From assembly GCA_934045075.1 (NCBI GenBank), contig OW203723.1:21033615-21097614 (forward strand): DNA of 64,000 bases, given 5' to 3'. The stretch is from Yponomeuta sedellus (lineage: Eukaryota; Arthropoda; Insecta; Lepidoptera; Yponomeutidae). Positions 10,726 through 21,289 of this stretch are shown in pieces. The translations under genes and the position numbers were made by a program. Numbering within the stretch: the first letter of the stretch is position 1; each line of letters begins with the position of its first letter. The notes beneath the pieces are model-generated. The model saw nothing but the letters and a program-made list of their open reading frames with translations. It was not told where the DNA came from and did no database searches.

Positions 10726-11076
10726 GATATCAACCATTCGTATGTCTCTTGACCCATATGTCCCATGCATCAAAGGAAGGTTAGGCCATACTCCACCACG
10801 GGGGCCAAGTCCGGGTTGGTGGAGGATTGTAAGACAATGACGGGCCTTACTGTCAGAAGCTACCAAGCAGCCCATAAGGCCTGCTATGTTTACTTATGAG
10901 AAATAATATTATAACGCCACCGGCTTAGCGTACGTTGCGAAGCACGGAAACGCTCGGAAAAATGTCACTAGCGTTAGTCACGGATTGATAACCCATCCAG
11001 CACCTGACTGCGCCTATTATTGCTTAACCTTAGTGATTGATTTCAATCACTCGGTTCCATTAGGCCACGAGCGCTT
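10726..11076 (-). repeat. 5S-SINE copy 3, nearly full length, variant subfamily
   Basis: On the minus strand it starts 'gcgctcgtggcctaatgg', carries the 5S-like block 'ggttaagcaataataggcgc' and 'ggatgggtt', and ends 'gttgatatcaatacata'. About 40 bp in the middle is replaced by 'ttataatattatttctcata' and neighbours, the same replacement as copy 1. The 3' flank 'gcgataaaaaggcgtgagta' is shared with copy 1 too. Confidence 0.8.
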
Positions 11077-11490
11077 CTTGCGCTAAATATTAATAACAAT
11101 AGGATAGGATCTGCGCAACAACGCTGTCCTGTACTCAACCCTATTAAAGCAGAAATAATGCACGGTGTGGCGGAAGCAGTAACCCTATAGTGCACTTGGA
11201 GTAAGTAACAGTATACAGTGTTACTTTTTAAGTTAGTACCTACAATTAAAAAGAACTTTTAACTTAGATCTTTTAGAAAAAACTAACCAGTTGGCTTTTA
11301 TGTTATTTTATTTATTTGAAAAAAAACAGTTAGAGTTTATAAAAAGTAACTTAAAAGACAACAATAACTTGTGTTCTGTCTGTTTTGTTTTTTTTTAATA
11401 CTCTAATTAAAATCAATTGTTTAATCAAACTTTATTACAGAAAAAAGTTGTCTAATTAATTTAATACTAATTTCTTTACACACACTAAAA

Positions 11491-11530
11491 TCTTTCTTTC
11501 TCTCTCTCTCTCCCTCTCTCTCTCTCTATT

Positions 11531-11563
<33 letters not shown>

Positions 11564-11574
11564 TTCTTTCTTTT
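11491..11574. repeat. (TC)n microsatellite
   Basis: About 84 bp of imperfect CT dinucleotides with TTTC interruptions. Confidence 0.9.
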
Positions 11575-11767
11575 AGACAGACGAGCACATAGACGGACGG
11601 AAGGACATACAATTTATAATTATAAACTTTAATAGCAAAGTCTCTTAATTTAAAGGTAAGTTTGATGAGAAAAAAATATTCATAAAAGCTATGATTTTAT
11701 TAGCAAACGAAGAATCATACTATAGATTGCAAGTTTAAAACATAAAATTTTAAAAAACAACTATATT

Positions 11768-11995
11768 TTTTTTAAAAACCTATTTACAGGCTAAACATTC
11801 CATCCATGCCGGGATTCGAAGCCGCGACCTCTGGCTATCCGTGCCAGCGCTCTTTCAACTGAGCTAATGGGTGACTCACCGGCATGAGTGAATTTTCGTA
11901 CCTCTTTATAATATTATCTGTATTACGGTGGAATTTTTAGCCTCTAAATAGGTTTTTAAAATTGTCCTTACGTAGCACGGGTTAGTGCTTTAAAA
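11768..11995. repeat. F-repeat foldback copy
   Basis: A full minus-oriented unit (tRNA-like core 11815-11885) is followed at 11929 by a plus-oriented 3' end 'ggtggaatttttagcctcta' through 'gcacgggttagtgc'. The two ends are therefore inverted relative to each other. Similar architecture is seen at 22568, 33495, 40207 and 40475. Confidence 0.85.
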
Positions 11996-12000
11996 ATAAT

Positions 12001-12404
12001 ATAACTTTAAAAAATTTAAGACGCTTTCAGCTTGACGGATACGAAACGTACACGGATGCCCTAATAGGTTACAGCTTTTTAGTAATGTTAAAGCAACCCT
12101 GTACAGTGGCGGACAATAAAAACACAATTCATATTCAGCGCGCATTACAGCGGACGCCCGGGCGCGCGGGGAAGCAATAATCGTAAACTGCACTACATAT
12201 TTCCGTGAGATGCAGGCGCTGCGCTCATCCCAGGTGCCGTTCGAGCATTCAACTCCACGGTGCGTAGACGGTTTTTGTCATGCGAGTTGCTGAAAAATTG
12301 GATTACCTTCAAAGTAAGGAAGAAATTGGTATTTACGTATGTTTCTGACACAGGGCTTTATTCTAACCGACCTAGCCACTTATTGTTTAAAAAAATCTGT
12401 GTAG
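12001..12404. other. Unassigned intergenic stretch
   Basis: No recognised gene or family repeat. There is a GC-rich patch near 12140-12170. Confidence 0.45.
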
Positions 12405-12475
12405 CCGATAAACACCCGATGCAGGACAAAGGCCTTCTCTCAGAGGCTTGACTACCGTGCGTTACTACTACGGAT
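12405..12475 (+). repeat. H-family 3' fragment
   Basis: The words 'gatgcaggacaaaggccttc' and 'tctcagaggcttgactaccg' match the conserved end of the H-family (compare 50040-50120). Confidence 0.5.
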
Positions 12476-13683
12476 TGGCAGATACATCTGAATTGACTGA
12501 TATTCTGTACTATTTCTGATTAAAAGAGCCTGCACATAGAAGAAGTACCTGAATTATTATAATGTTTTCCACTTTCATTACTTAAAAAAGAGTCCTGATG
12601 CCTGATCACATGACCTACCCATATTTAATTGAAGCAGGTTTTGTACTTTTGAACAAAAATAGACTTTGGTCTACAAATAATAATGATAATAATAATAATA
12701 ATAATAACAGATTCATGGACATATTACACAGATCTCGTTAGCCCTATAGTAAGTGCAACTAAATGACTAATATGATTAAATTATCCTTTATCTCGCTTTA
12801 CCATTTATTGTACGTAAAGTCCAATTTTGCTACTTTTCCAGTGCCTAAAATCTCTTTAAGCAGCCTCCTAGATGTTTTATTATGATGCTTTCCTATCGGT
12901 ATTAGTGCGTACAGTATTTTTTACATGGTTTTCTCGTAGATTGACAAACTTTGTAATTTTATGTTATAAATGTCTGGCTGTGTGCTTGAAAAGTAAAACA
13001 TTTTGAATAGCTACTAACAACAAATGGTTTGAAAATAAATTTAGAAATCCATTAAACGTAGAGCCTATTAACTAAGAAAAGCTTATTTTTGTAAGCTGAG
13101 TGATTCAGGCAATACTTAAATTTGGATATAAATGGACACCGGGAGACGGAGTTAACATCACGAACGACCTCAAGATGACTTTATGTTGTTTTATAGCGCA
13201 ATCCTTTTGTTGGCTTTTGAACCGGCTCCAAGTGAAATGTTAAAAACAGTAAAACTTGCTGACCTGGGATAATGCTGCGTGAACGCAACTTGTGAGTTAT
13301 AGTGTAATTAACTTTCAAATTTTAAACCACGATCCTACTTTTCTAGATTTGATGATTACTCGTTAATTAAGGAAAGCATTGTGAGGAAACCTGGGTGTTT
13401 GAAGTATTTATCTACATTAATACACGAAAATAATATGCAAATCTATATATTAATAGATGCCTCCCGTTGTTTTGCCATATTAAATAGCTTCAGTTACCAC
13501 GAATTAAACTAATTGCACACAGAAAAACATTACAAACAGTTCTTGAGACATAAAAATATAATCTCATACTAAACAAATCGCTTACCCACCCTCCACATTT
13601 ATGTTGCTAAGTCACCCGTAACGTATGGGAGTAGAGTACCTACACGCGTGTAAACGTCGACCTAGTATTGACTATAAATTTAT
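12476..13683. other. Unassigned intergenic stretch with an (AAT)n run
   Basis: An AAT trinucleotide run lies at 12678-12708. Apart from it I see no coding signal or recognised repeat. 13379-13400 has a short H-family-like word 'gtgaggaaacctgggtgt'. Confidence 0.5.
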
Positions 13684-13905
13684 AGATTAGATTAGATTAA
13701 AACTTTTTATTGCACACCATTAATTTACAAATATAAAGCACTAGCTTTGGTATAGGTGCTGGGCAAGCCTACACCATCTATAAAACCATGTCCCAGGCAC
13801 TACAGCGTCGGAGTGGTCCCTTCACCCATCTAGTGTGCGTGAAGATATCACTGGAAGCTGCATAAATCATCATTAAGTAGATGCAAAGAGGCCAATATTA
13901 TATTA
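13684..13905 (-). repeat. Dispersed retroposon fragment
   Basis: The segment with 'gctgggcaagcctacacc', 'gtcccaggcactacagcgtc' and 'gagtggtcccttcac' matches 22370-22480 and, inverted, 37365-37465. The 'ttttattgcac' start on the plus strand suggests an AATAAA-type 3' end on the minus strand. Confidence 0.6.
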
Positions 13906-14029
13906 TTACAATCAGCAGTGTTATTGCTTAAAAGCAATATATTCTAAACCACCTTGAGATGGACAGGACTAAAAGAAGGTGAGAGTGGATGAGACTGTAC
14001 TAAGAAACTCTTCAGAGCAGTGCAGATGT

Positions 14030-14445
14030 TTCTATATAGCCTTGCCTCGGTATCCCAGAGGGGTAGGTAGAGACCAGGGTGGCACTTGCCGCGATCCTGA
14101 CAGATCACCTTCGCTTCATCAAAGTACATAAGTCGTTGCATGTATACACGCCAGTTTCGGGTATTTTATCTTGCCCTATGCTAATACATCCTCCCTTTCC
14201 ACCTATATTAGCTATATTGTATATTTATTTCCTCAATCTTTCTGGCTTTATCCTCTTCACGATGTAGAAACCAACGCAACATTTCTTTCTCGTTTCTAGT
14301 CACTACATCCTGTCAGTCCACAACGTTTTCTTAGCAGACTATTGCATATCCTACCATCCAAATTAACACAACAAATACTTCTCAAGGACATCATTTCTAC
14401 TGCATTAATCCTACTTTCTTGATTCTTCTATGATTCTATTCCCAC
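14030..14445 (-). pseudogene. LINE-A relic, C-terminal end
   Basis: The minus strand retains decayed motifs of the same protein end as at 2570-2942, with many frameshifts. The last part is readable at 13944-14141 as CMQRLMYFDEAKVICQDRGK followed by YLPLWD, corresponding to the MNVDEAK..CQDRGKW..SAYPSG end seen in better copies. The order of motifs shows a single minus-oriented copy truncated at its 5' end. Confidence 0.8.
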
Positions 14446-14650
14446 AGTCATTTTAAACTACAAAACGTCCCGAAAGGCTCTCACTTTGATCGAGCTAGTA
14501 ACCAGTTGCCGTAACGAAGTGTTCTCGCTACAAACAAGTCAATCTTAAACCGAGTTTGCATAGATTAGCACGCCACTCCGGATTCGAGCGCAACGCATCA
14601 TGCCCAATTGTTAGGAGGAAGCGGGAGAAGTAAGTATAAATAACTTTCTT

Positions 14651-15075
14651 GAAAACCTATTTAGAGGCTAAAAATTCCACCCATGCCGGGATTCGAACCC
14701 GCGACCTCTGGCTATCCGTGCCAGCTCTCTTCCAACTGAGCTAATGGGCGACTCACCAGTAAAATTCATCATGAAAGGCATCAGTGAAATTTCGAACCTC
14801 TTTACAATACTCTCTTTATTACGTACAGGCAGCGACATCTGGCTGAAGTAATTTGCATCACTTGCAGCACCGAGTACCTACTTTGGTACCTACTACAGTT
14901 AGGTTTTCCATCGGAATGATATCGCTGTACCTACATGATTATATTCATTTTAATACACTAACCTGTGCTAATGACAATTTTAAAAACCTATTTAGACGCA
15001 AAAAATTCCACCCATGCCGAGATTTGAACCCGCGACCTCTGGCTAACCGTGCCAGCGCTCTTCCAACTGAATAAC
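14651..15075 (-). repeat. F-repeat tandem pair, 331-bp period
   Basis: The shared word 'aaaacctatttag' recurs at 14652 and 14983. The first unit is complete: tail, tRNA-like core, the 'gaaatttcgaacctcttta' block, 'gtattacgtacaggcagcga', and the head 'atatcgctgtacctacatga'. The second stops after the tRNA-like core. This gives the best estimate of full unit length. Confidence 0.85.
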
Positions 15076-15274
15076 TTTCACACAAAACAATCACTTATTT
15101 TGCCCTTCTATCACGTAACATTCCACTCTATTGAGTTAACCATTTAGATAACTCCAAAATGTCAAAATATGTATCTATGCATATTTTGATGGCTGAAGTA
15201 GCATAAAAAAAGTAAAAATCAACTTACTCAACTCAGTGTATACTTACATAATTAAAACCCTGGTCCGATACGAG

Positions 15275-15410
15275 GATATAGATAGATAGATAGAATATTC
15301 TTTATTGCATGTATAACAGGGATTACATAAGAGACTTGAAAAATAACAGTACAGTACAAGTGGCGGCATTAAAACTAAAAGTAATTTCTTCCAGACAACC
15401 ATTGACGAAA
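15275..15410 (-). repeat. LINE-T 3' end
   Basis: On the plus strand it starts with a (GATA) run and 'tattctttattgcatg', meaning an AATAAA-like signal followed by a (TATC)n tail on the minus strand. 'cttccagacaacc' is shared with 36160, 50305 and 16240 copies. Confidence 0.7.
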
Positions 15411-15689
15411 AAGAAGAAACTTATATATTGTGCTTTTATCCTCCGTGATTGTGCTACGGTAACCAGGCAAAGAGAATACAAATATTGGTATCAACCCTTT
15501 GTATTTCTGCTGCTGGGGCACGGGTCATAGGGTACTTTACGTTGACCTAGAGCTGTGAATTTTGCCAAGTAATATCGCCTTAGACTACAAATACAGGGAA
15601 AAACTTTACAATTGTAATTCAATCATACAAAAAATTGTCTTTCAAGCTAGGGAAAAGGTCTGAAAAACCTGTGAGACTCGAATAATATC

Positions 15690-15765
15690 GATAACCTACA
15701 TATTTGAACGGACCCTTAGGTGCGCGAGTCTAACTCGCGCTTGGCTGGTTTTTTTTTCGCTGGCG
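15690..15765 (+). repeat. Fragment of the 'gcgcgagtctgactcgc' dispersed repeat
   Basis: The 'gcgcgagtctaactcgcgct' word followed by a T run matches the end of the longer copy at 50425-50995. Confidence 0.6.
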
Positions 15766-15858
15766 ATAGTGTGACTTTATTTTTGGGCTGCTAACTAACG
15801 CTACTAAAAGAATAAAAACCATAACTAGTTCTGTAATATGATTTTTTCACAAAGTAAA

Positions 15859-16058
15859 TATAGGGAAGAACGGGTAATTGTGCTCTTTCACTATAAGGGG
15901 AAATTTTCCGCCAAGCAGATCGTATGCCTGGGGACGGCCGGACCAACCATTGTTAGTCGGACGTTATATTTATGGTATTTCATTGAAACACTTTGATTGC
16001 GCAATGCAAGACTATTGGGTTTGTAGTACGCGCGCAGAATTGGCATTTGCTCGCCACA
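15859..16058 (-). repeat. Solo LTR related to the 20101-20886 element
   Basis: About 200 bp match the LTRs of the miniature element throughout, from TGTGGCGAGC (minus 5' end at 16058) to CTTCCCTATA (15859-15868). No internal sequence or partner LTR lies nearby. Flanking 4-mers do not match, so an LTR-LTR recombination remnant with a decayed target site or a fragment are both possible. Confidence 0.8.
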
Positions 16059-16159
16059 GTTATCCAAAATCCCATCAACTATTTTTTTAGAAATTATAGT
16101 CCAGAACCAAGGATTAACAACCTAGAACTTTAATCGATATCGCACATTAAATCAATTAA

Positions 16160-16365
16160 TAACCTCTGAAATTAATGTTTTCTATGTTTTTTTTTTTGTA
16201 CATCTACTTCCTTCTCTAATGTATTAGTCCAGTTCATCCGAAGGTTGTCTGGAAGAGATCACTTTTAGTGATAAGGCCGCCGTCTGTACTCTTAGGTTAA
16301 GAAATATCTGTGTAATTTCCATTTTTATGTACAATAAAGTGTTCTCTCTCTCTCTCTCTCTCTAA
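16160..16365 (+). repeat. LINE-T 3' end with (CT)n tail
   Basis: The body 'agtccagttcatccgaaggt', 'tctggaagagatcactttta' and 'gtacaataaagtgttctc' passes into a (CT)n run at 16342-16363. It matches 36065-36270 in inverted orientation over about 200 bp. Confidence 0.75.
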
Positions 16366-16379
16366 TAACCTAGGATGCG

Positions 16380-16981
16380 CATATTACGTTCTAGGTTGTA
16401 TCTTCGAAAAATAGTTATTTATCAGAGAAAGAAAGATTTTTTCTTAAACATGCGCGGATATATTATCATTACTTTTGAATAAAGAAGACGCGAAGTATGT
16501 GTCATCTTTACGTACCTAGACTGAAAAACCAAAATCACTTCTCGGAGCATTCTTTGAATTTGGAACGAAGATCGCACCGGCAATGTTGTATGAAACGGTG
16601 TGCTGTTTGAATTTAGGTTTCTTTCATCTATCGTACACATTGTGTTCTCGTGGCTGTACAGCCACAGATGCGTTTACCTTTCGACACAAACTGTAAAATA
16701 AATAAAAAATGGCGGTAAAGCGGAGTTCGTTGTTATTTGGTTAATAATAAATTAAAATGAGTTCGATGATTCTGAAAATGAAAAAGAATTGGACATTGCA
16801 CTCCACCAGATTTGAGATCGGAAGATAAATTAGCAGTGGAAAACCTGCTTCCAGCAAAATCAAAAGAAAAACAATAACATTTTCGTTAAATAATTGTCCT
16901 AACATGAGCAATATCACTTTTAATATTTATTAAATTTCTTATTTTTTATTTCCTGGCATTTTTTTAAGAAAAGCACTATAT
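16380..16981. other. Unassigned intergenic stretch
   Basis: Nothing recognisable. Short open frames lack any domain. Confidence 0.45.
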
Positions 16982-16985
16982 ACGC

Positions 16986-17084
16986 CTCGGCCGAAATGGC
17001 AATTGCCTGTCTCGTATCATTGAAGTCCTCGCCTGCGGCTCGGCCTTCAAACTCATACTCGACCTGCAATTGCCTATTTCGCTG
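16986..17084. repeat. Foldback with GC-rich centre
   Basis: The arm 'gaaatggcaattgcctgtct' onward pairs imperfectly with the complement of 17038-17084. The loop is 'gtcctcgcctgcggctcgg'. Two other foldbacks with a similar centre lie at 56498-56612 and 56668-56738. Confidence 0.7.
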
Positions 17085-17425
17085 CCTTCGCAATAATGTA
17101 CTATTTTATGTTTACTTATTGACAAACAAAGTATTATAATACAAATTATCAGTTTTATTACACTGAAGGCGCTAAATGGCACCCCAAGCGCCTTAGGGCT
17201 CTCGTCTCTCGTCACGGGTGCCACCAGCACACATCGCTCTGTTTAGTCGTTACGCGAAGAACAATCTGCATAATCCGCAGACGCACCGCTATAAAAATGG
17301 TAATGCGATGCCGTACACGATTTGCTTTTGCTTGCTTTTTAGTTTTATGCTTTGTCCGCGGGCGGGGACGTTCGCGCTGGATTCGGGTCAAAGATATTGT
17401 TCAGTTTTATCGGTGAGGTTAATGG

Positions 17426-17815
17426 AGCAACTGGACTCTTAACTTGTGAATATCTAAATAAAGCAAGTGGACTGTTAACTTGTAAATAGATGAAAAAAAC
17501 GAATGGACTGTTAACTTGTAAAAAGATAAATAATGCAAGTACCTAACCTGTTAACTTGTAAATAGATAAATAATGCAAGTAACCTGTTAACTTGTAAATA
17601 GATAAATAAAGCAAGTGGACTGTTAACTTGTAAATATATAAATAAGCAACTGGACTGTTAATTATTAACTAGATAAATAAAGCAAGCGGACTGTTAACTT
17701 GTAAATAGATAAATAAAACAAGTGGACTATTATCTTGTTAATGGATAAATAAAGCAAGTGGCCTGTTAACTTGTGCATAGATAAGTAAGGCAAGTGGAAG
17801 GTTAACTTGTAAACA
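17426..17815. repeat. Minisatellite, 36-40 bp unit, about ten copies
   Basis: The unit 'ggactgttaacttgtaaata' plus 'gataaataaagcaagt' recurs with small length changes. It is AT-rich, carries in-frame stops and has no unique spacers, so it is neither coding nor a CRISPR array. Confidence 0.9.
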
Positions 17816-18092
17816 GGTGGAGTATAATCGGAAACAGCGGCTCTACTTTAACCGATATCGAATAAGATTTTAACCAGGTCGTGGTCTATTTGACTAAAGA
17901 TTACAGAGGTCTAATTAGGCGCACCTAATCCTGTTGGAATTCTGACGTTTGAGATAGTATTGTATGGAATTTGATAGCGACACTATTAGGATTAGAATCA
18001 CTCACAATTGCTTTTGGTCTTTTATTGTTATGCTTTGTCCGCGGGCTAGGACTTTCAATCAGAATCGGGTCTTCTATAATATCTTAAATTAA

Positions 18093-18446
18093 GCGCTCGT
18101 AGCCTAATCGAACTGAGTGAATGGAATCAATCACTTGAGTTAAGCAACAACAGGCGCTGTAAGGTGCAGGATGGGAGACCGTCCCGTGACTACCGCTAGT
18201 GGCATTTTTCCGAGCGCTTCCGTGCTTCGCAAGGCACGTTAAGCTGTTGGTGCCGGCTGTCATGAAATGGCAGTCGTTAAGCAGTGTCAGAAAGCGGCTT
18301 GATAACTTCTTACAGTTAGGGCCGCTACTGTCTTACAATCCTCTACCAATCCGGACTTGGCCCCGTGGTGGAGTATGGCCTAACCTTCCTGCAATGCAGG
18401 AAGAGACTCGTGCCACAGCAGTGGGGACAAACAAGGGTTGATATCA
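18093..18446 (+). repeat. 5S-SINE copy 4, full length
   Basis: The copy starts 'gcgctcgtagcctaatcg'. The 5S-like block has 'gagttaagcaacaacaggcg' and box-C-like 'ggatgggagaccgtcc', here even closer to 5S rRNA than other copies. The body has 'ggcatttttccgagcgct', 'ttggtgccggctgtcatg' and 'ccggacttggccccgtgg'. It ends 'gttgatatcaatt'. Confidence 0.85.
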
Positions 18447-18539
18447 ATTTATTTTATTTCATTATAAAGTTCAGGGCCTAATTAGGAGCACCAAATCCTA
18501 CACTATAATATAACTTCTGTTTAGGGAGAGAGAGAGTCT

Positions 18540-18650
18540 GGACTTAAATGCAACAAGTGCCTACCATGGATTGGCAATTACAAGCGCTGAGGAAGTTGAA
18601 CACCTCAAGCACTCAGATTTCCTCATGATGTTTTCCTTCGTAGAATATTA
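18540..18650 (-). repeat. H-family fragment
   Basis: The words 'ggattggcaattacaag', 'cctcaagcactcagatttcc' and 'gatgttttccttcg' match the other H-family copies. Confidence 0.6.
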
Positions 18651-18657
18651 TTACTAC

Positions 18658-18878
18658 TACTTCTTCTTCTTCTCCTTCAGGCTATATTATGTAGTCCACT
18701 GCTGGACATAGCCCTCCCCTAATGAGCGCCATAGCGCCTTGTCTTCAGCTTGCCGCATCCAGCATCTGCCGGTAGTTTTTCGCATATCGTCATCCCACCT
18801 GGTCGGAGGGCGTCCTACACTACGTTTGCCGAGTCGCGGTCTCCACTCAAGAACACGTTTGCTCCAATGGTTGTCGGT
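18658..18878 (-). pseudogene. LINE-B C-terminal end with (GAA)n tail
   Basis: The minus strand reads VLEWRPRLGKRSVGRPPTRW, then DDDMRKTTGRCWMRQAEDKA and LWRSLGEGYVQQWTT before a stop. This is the extreme C-terminus of an insect non-LTR polyprotein. After the stop come 'gtggactacataatatagcc' and a (GAA)n tail. The copy is 5'-truncated. It is a clean reading frame over about 65 codons, so the insertion is relatively young. Other copies lie at 23000, 33865, 46104 and 56932. Confidence 0.85.
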
Positions 18879-18884
18879 ACTACT

Positions 18885-19020
18885 ATAACTACAGAAATGT
18901 ACATAACTTAGAAAACAAAGCCATTGGTGGACACAGGCTGGAAACCCACGACATCCCGATAGGCTGGGATTGGAACCCATGACCTGCCGATTGTGAAGCC
19001 GGTGTTACCAGCGCTCAAAA
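18885..19020 (-). repeat. K-SINE copy
   Basis: The words 'agaaaacaaagccattggtg' and 'gattggaacccatgacctgc' (inverted B box) match 4290-4365 and, inverted, 21658-21755. A tRNA-derived SINE is the best reading. Confidence 0.5.
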
Positions 19021-19245
19021 CCTCCCGGGTGCTAACTTCGGGTGCTAACTAGCGCAACCAATGGAATAAAAATCCGTTTTTTTTTTTAAAAGTAAACATA
19101 AAAATACCTTAACCGCTAATTTTAGAACCTAGAATAACAGCCTAGGGCTTCAATCGATTTCCGCTAAAACGGCAATTTTTACCGGGAATTGAATCGAAGT
19201 CGTAGAATGTTGGTACTACGTTAGCAAAGGGGAAGATACAAAGTA

Positions 19246-19390
19246 CTCGGAACGAGCGTGCGTTCATGCAACGACTTATGAACGTTGATGAAGCGAAGGT
19301 GATTTGTCAAGATCGTGGCAAGTGGCAGTCCCTGGTCTCTGCCTACCCCTCTGGGATACAGGCGTGAGGTTATGTACGTATGTTGGTACT
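19246..19390 (+). pseudogene. LINE-A 3' end, best preserved C-terminus
   Basis: The plus strand encodes RAFMQRLMNVDEAKVICQDR, then GKWQSLVSAYPSGIQA and a TGA stop at 'gcgtga', with the tail 'ggttatgtacgtatg' immediately after. The 3' untranslated part is only a few bases, and the tail is TATG-like. The 5' part of the element is absent. Confidence 0.8.
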
Positions 19391-19844
19391 ACGTTCTATG
19401 CTGTATGTTCTAAAAAAAAATATATAATATTACGTTTTTATAAATCTTATTAGGTATTATAAATCATGTATTATAAATCAAGTAATGATTTTTATTCCAT
19501 CAGTGCCGCTAGTTAGCACTCCAAAGCGCCTTAACGTTACCAACTCAATTCGACAATGTTATTGATATAGAGTGTGCGTTTGTTATTTCGTCGAAACCGA
19601 GTCGTGAATATTCAGATTCTTGAACCGTTCTATTTAATTCAAATGTGTACGTACCGACAGCTGCTGCATGGTTAGCATATAACATGCTATACAGGGTGTA
19701 ACGAAGTCCCTACACAGGGTTATTTTTAAAATGCGCAATTTCTGAGAAACTCAGTTACACTACACTAAAGTTTGATTTTGGCAACCACTTTTCTTCTATG
19801 AGATTATTTATATTTTTTTTTTTCGAAATAAACGGGTTCTTTTT

Positions 19845-20085
19845 TATGTATCCTATAAACATCCCACTGCGGGGCTCATGCCTCCTCTTAGGGAGAGAGA
19901 CAGAGAAAGAGTTTAATTACCACGTGGGAGTTTATATGTTCCTTTGTTTTATAAGTTAAGTATAATTATGTGAAGTTATAGTAAGAATACCAGTCTCTGA
20001 CGGTAAGGGCAAACATCGTGAGGAGACCTGAGTGTCTGAGTTGTTCAAATACCTCAGCTCTTTGAATTGCCAATCCGGGTTTATA
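19845..20085. repeat. H-family inverted pair
   Basis: The left part ('ctataaacatcccactgcgg') is in one orientation, while the right part ('aacatcgtgaggagacctga', 'ttgaattgccaatccg') is in the other. This order is not that of the 22083-22310 copy and suggests an inversion or two opposing insertions. Confidence 0.55.
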
Positions 20086-20104
20086 TGATTTTATTTAATT
20101 AGGG

Positions 20105-20306
20105 TGTGGCGAGCACATGTCAACTCTGCGCGCGCACTACAAACTCCAACATTTCTGCATCGCGCAATCAAAATGTTTCACATGACATACCATAAATATA
20201 ACGTCCAACTAACAACAGTTGGACCGGCCGTCCCCAGGCATATGATCTGCCTGGCGGGAAATTTCCCTTTATAGTGGAAGAGCACGATCACCCGCTCTTC
20301 CCTATA
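20105..20306 (+). repeat. Left LTR of the miniature element
   Basis: It matches the right LTR along its whole length with scattered substitutions and a few indels. It includes a 'ataaatataacg' AT-rich box and the near-palindrome 'aacaacagttgg'. Confidence 0.85.
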
Positions 20307-20324
20307 GTGGTGACCCCTGACAGA
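20307..20324 (+). promoter_or_regulatory. Putative primer-binding site
   Basis: 'gtggtgacccctgacaga' starts at the first base after the left LTR. Gypsy-type insect elements often have TGGTGACCCC at this position. The tRNA that would pair was not identified. Confidence 0.6.
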
Positions 20325-20681
20325 ACACTGTCAACCTTCCTCTCGCAGCACCCCACATACGTTAGGCGTAAAGCAAGGCCAGCAATCTTCCCTCTCACTT
20401 CATCAGTTCCACTACAGTCAACGCACCGACTATTGAGACTGATGGTGATCTTCCCCCGACCCCTCGGCACGGCGGCCACACAGCAACAGCACACGTTGCC
20501 AGTGGTACAGCAGCCTTCACCGGTTCCTACCACATGCACGGTCCCCATGGTACTGTCGCCGGTGAAGAGACTGTTAGCCGCCGACCACCCTCAACCGCTA
20601 GTCGACTCACTGACTCAGCGTCACCTGGCACAGAGCACAGACTTCGATTCCGATTGTAGCTACGGTCTTGAAGAGGAGTGA

Positions 20682-20882
20682 TGTGACGAGCACATGTCAA
20701 CTCTGCGCGCGCTCTACAAACTCCAACATTCTTGCATCGCGCAATCAAAGTGTTTCAATGACATACCATAAATATAACGTCCGACTAACAACAGTTGGAC
20801 TGGCCGTCCCCAGGCATATGACCTGCCTGGCGGGAAATTTCCCGTTATAGTGGAAGAGCACTACCACCCGCTCTTCCCTATA
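20682..20882 (+). repeat. Right LTR of the miniature element
   Basis: It begins at TGTGACGAGC directly after a purine-rich run and ends at CCTATA, adjoining the AGGG target duplication. It is the partner of 20105-20306. Confidence 0.85.
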
Positions 20883-20886
20883 AGGG

Positions 20887-21289
20887 CTTTAGCTGTTGTA
20901 AAGCTTTTTTTCAGCTTTTAGTAAATAATTCTATGTTAATGGTACAAGATAAATGTAAATTAAGAGAGCAATGTGATAACAAACTGTGTTCACAGTTTGG
21001 AGCTATTAAGTAGTAAAAATTGTTTTATTAAGTGTGAGTAAATATACTAAAAGAATGGACAAAACTACAAAAAATTAAGAGACATGTTTCAGAACTTGCT
21101 CTTTTCTACCTAGGCCTTCTTTCAGGGAGAGAGTACCTAGTGAAAAAGTAAAAACAATATTAGTAAACCCTACGTCACCGGCCACGATAGGAAGTAAGAA
21201 ATGTCAGTGGATAAAATTAAATCACCTTTCACTTTGAAACTAGAGCACTTGTGTATCACGTAATTGCAAAATTGGTACATTGTTAATAG
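20887..21289. other. Unassigned stretch upstream of tRNA-Val
   Basis: AT-rich with no coding signal. A TATA-like element for the tRNA was not evident; insect tRNA genes may depend on weak upstream AT-rich sequence, which is present. Confidence 0.5.

Larger units (their letters stand above)
20105..20882 (+). mobile_element. Miniature LTR retrotransposon (TRIM-like), complete
   Basis: Two direct repeats of 202 and 201 bp enclose only 375 bp. The direct repeats start TGTGRCGAGCAC and end CTCTTCCCTATA. A perfect 4-bp target duplication AGGG lies at 20101-20104 and 20883-20886. Immediately inside the left LTR is 'gtggtgacccctgacagaac', the position and style of a primer-binding site. Immediately before the right LTR is the purine run 'gaagaggag', a possible polypurine tract. 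A frame of 135 codons runs from inside the left LTR (20274) to the base before the right LTR (20681), but no gag, protease, reverse transcriptase or integrase motif is visible. It would have to be mobilised by a partner. Confidence 0.85.

Noticed and set aside
17426..17815. CRISPR-like regularly spaced repeat
   Set aside because: Units are contiguous and entirely related, with no unique spacers, and the context is eukaryotic. It is a minisatellite.
18140..18200. Possible 5S rRNA gene
   Set aside because: Only the internal promoter half resembles 5S rRNA. The first half and the pairing 3' end are lacking, and a SINE body follows.
20274..20681. A 135-codon host gene
   Set aside because: It starts inside the left LTR and ends at the right LTR of a miniature retrotransposon. 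I report it as part of that element.
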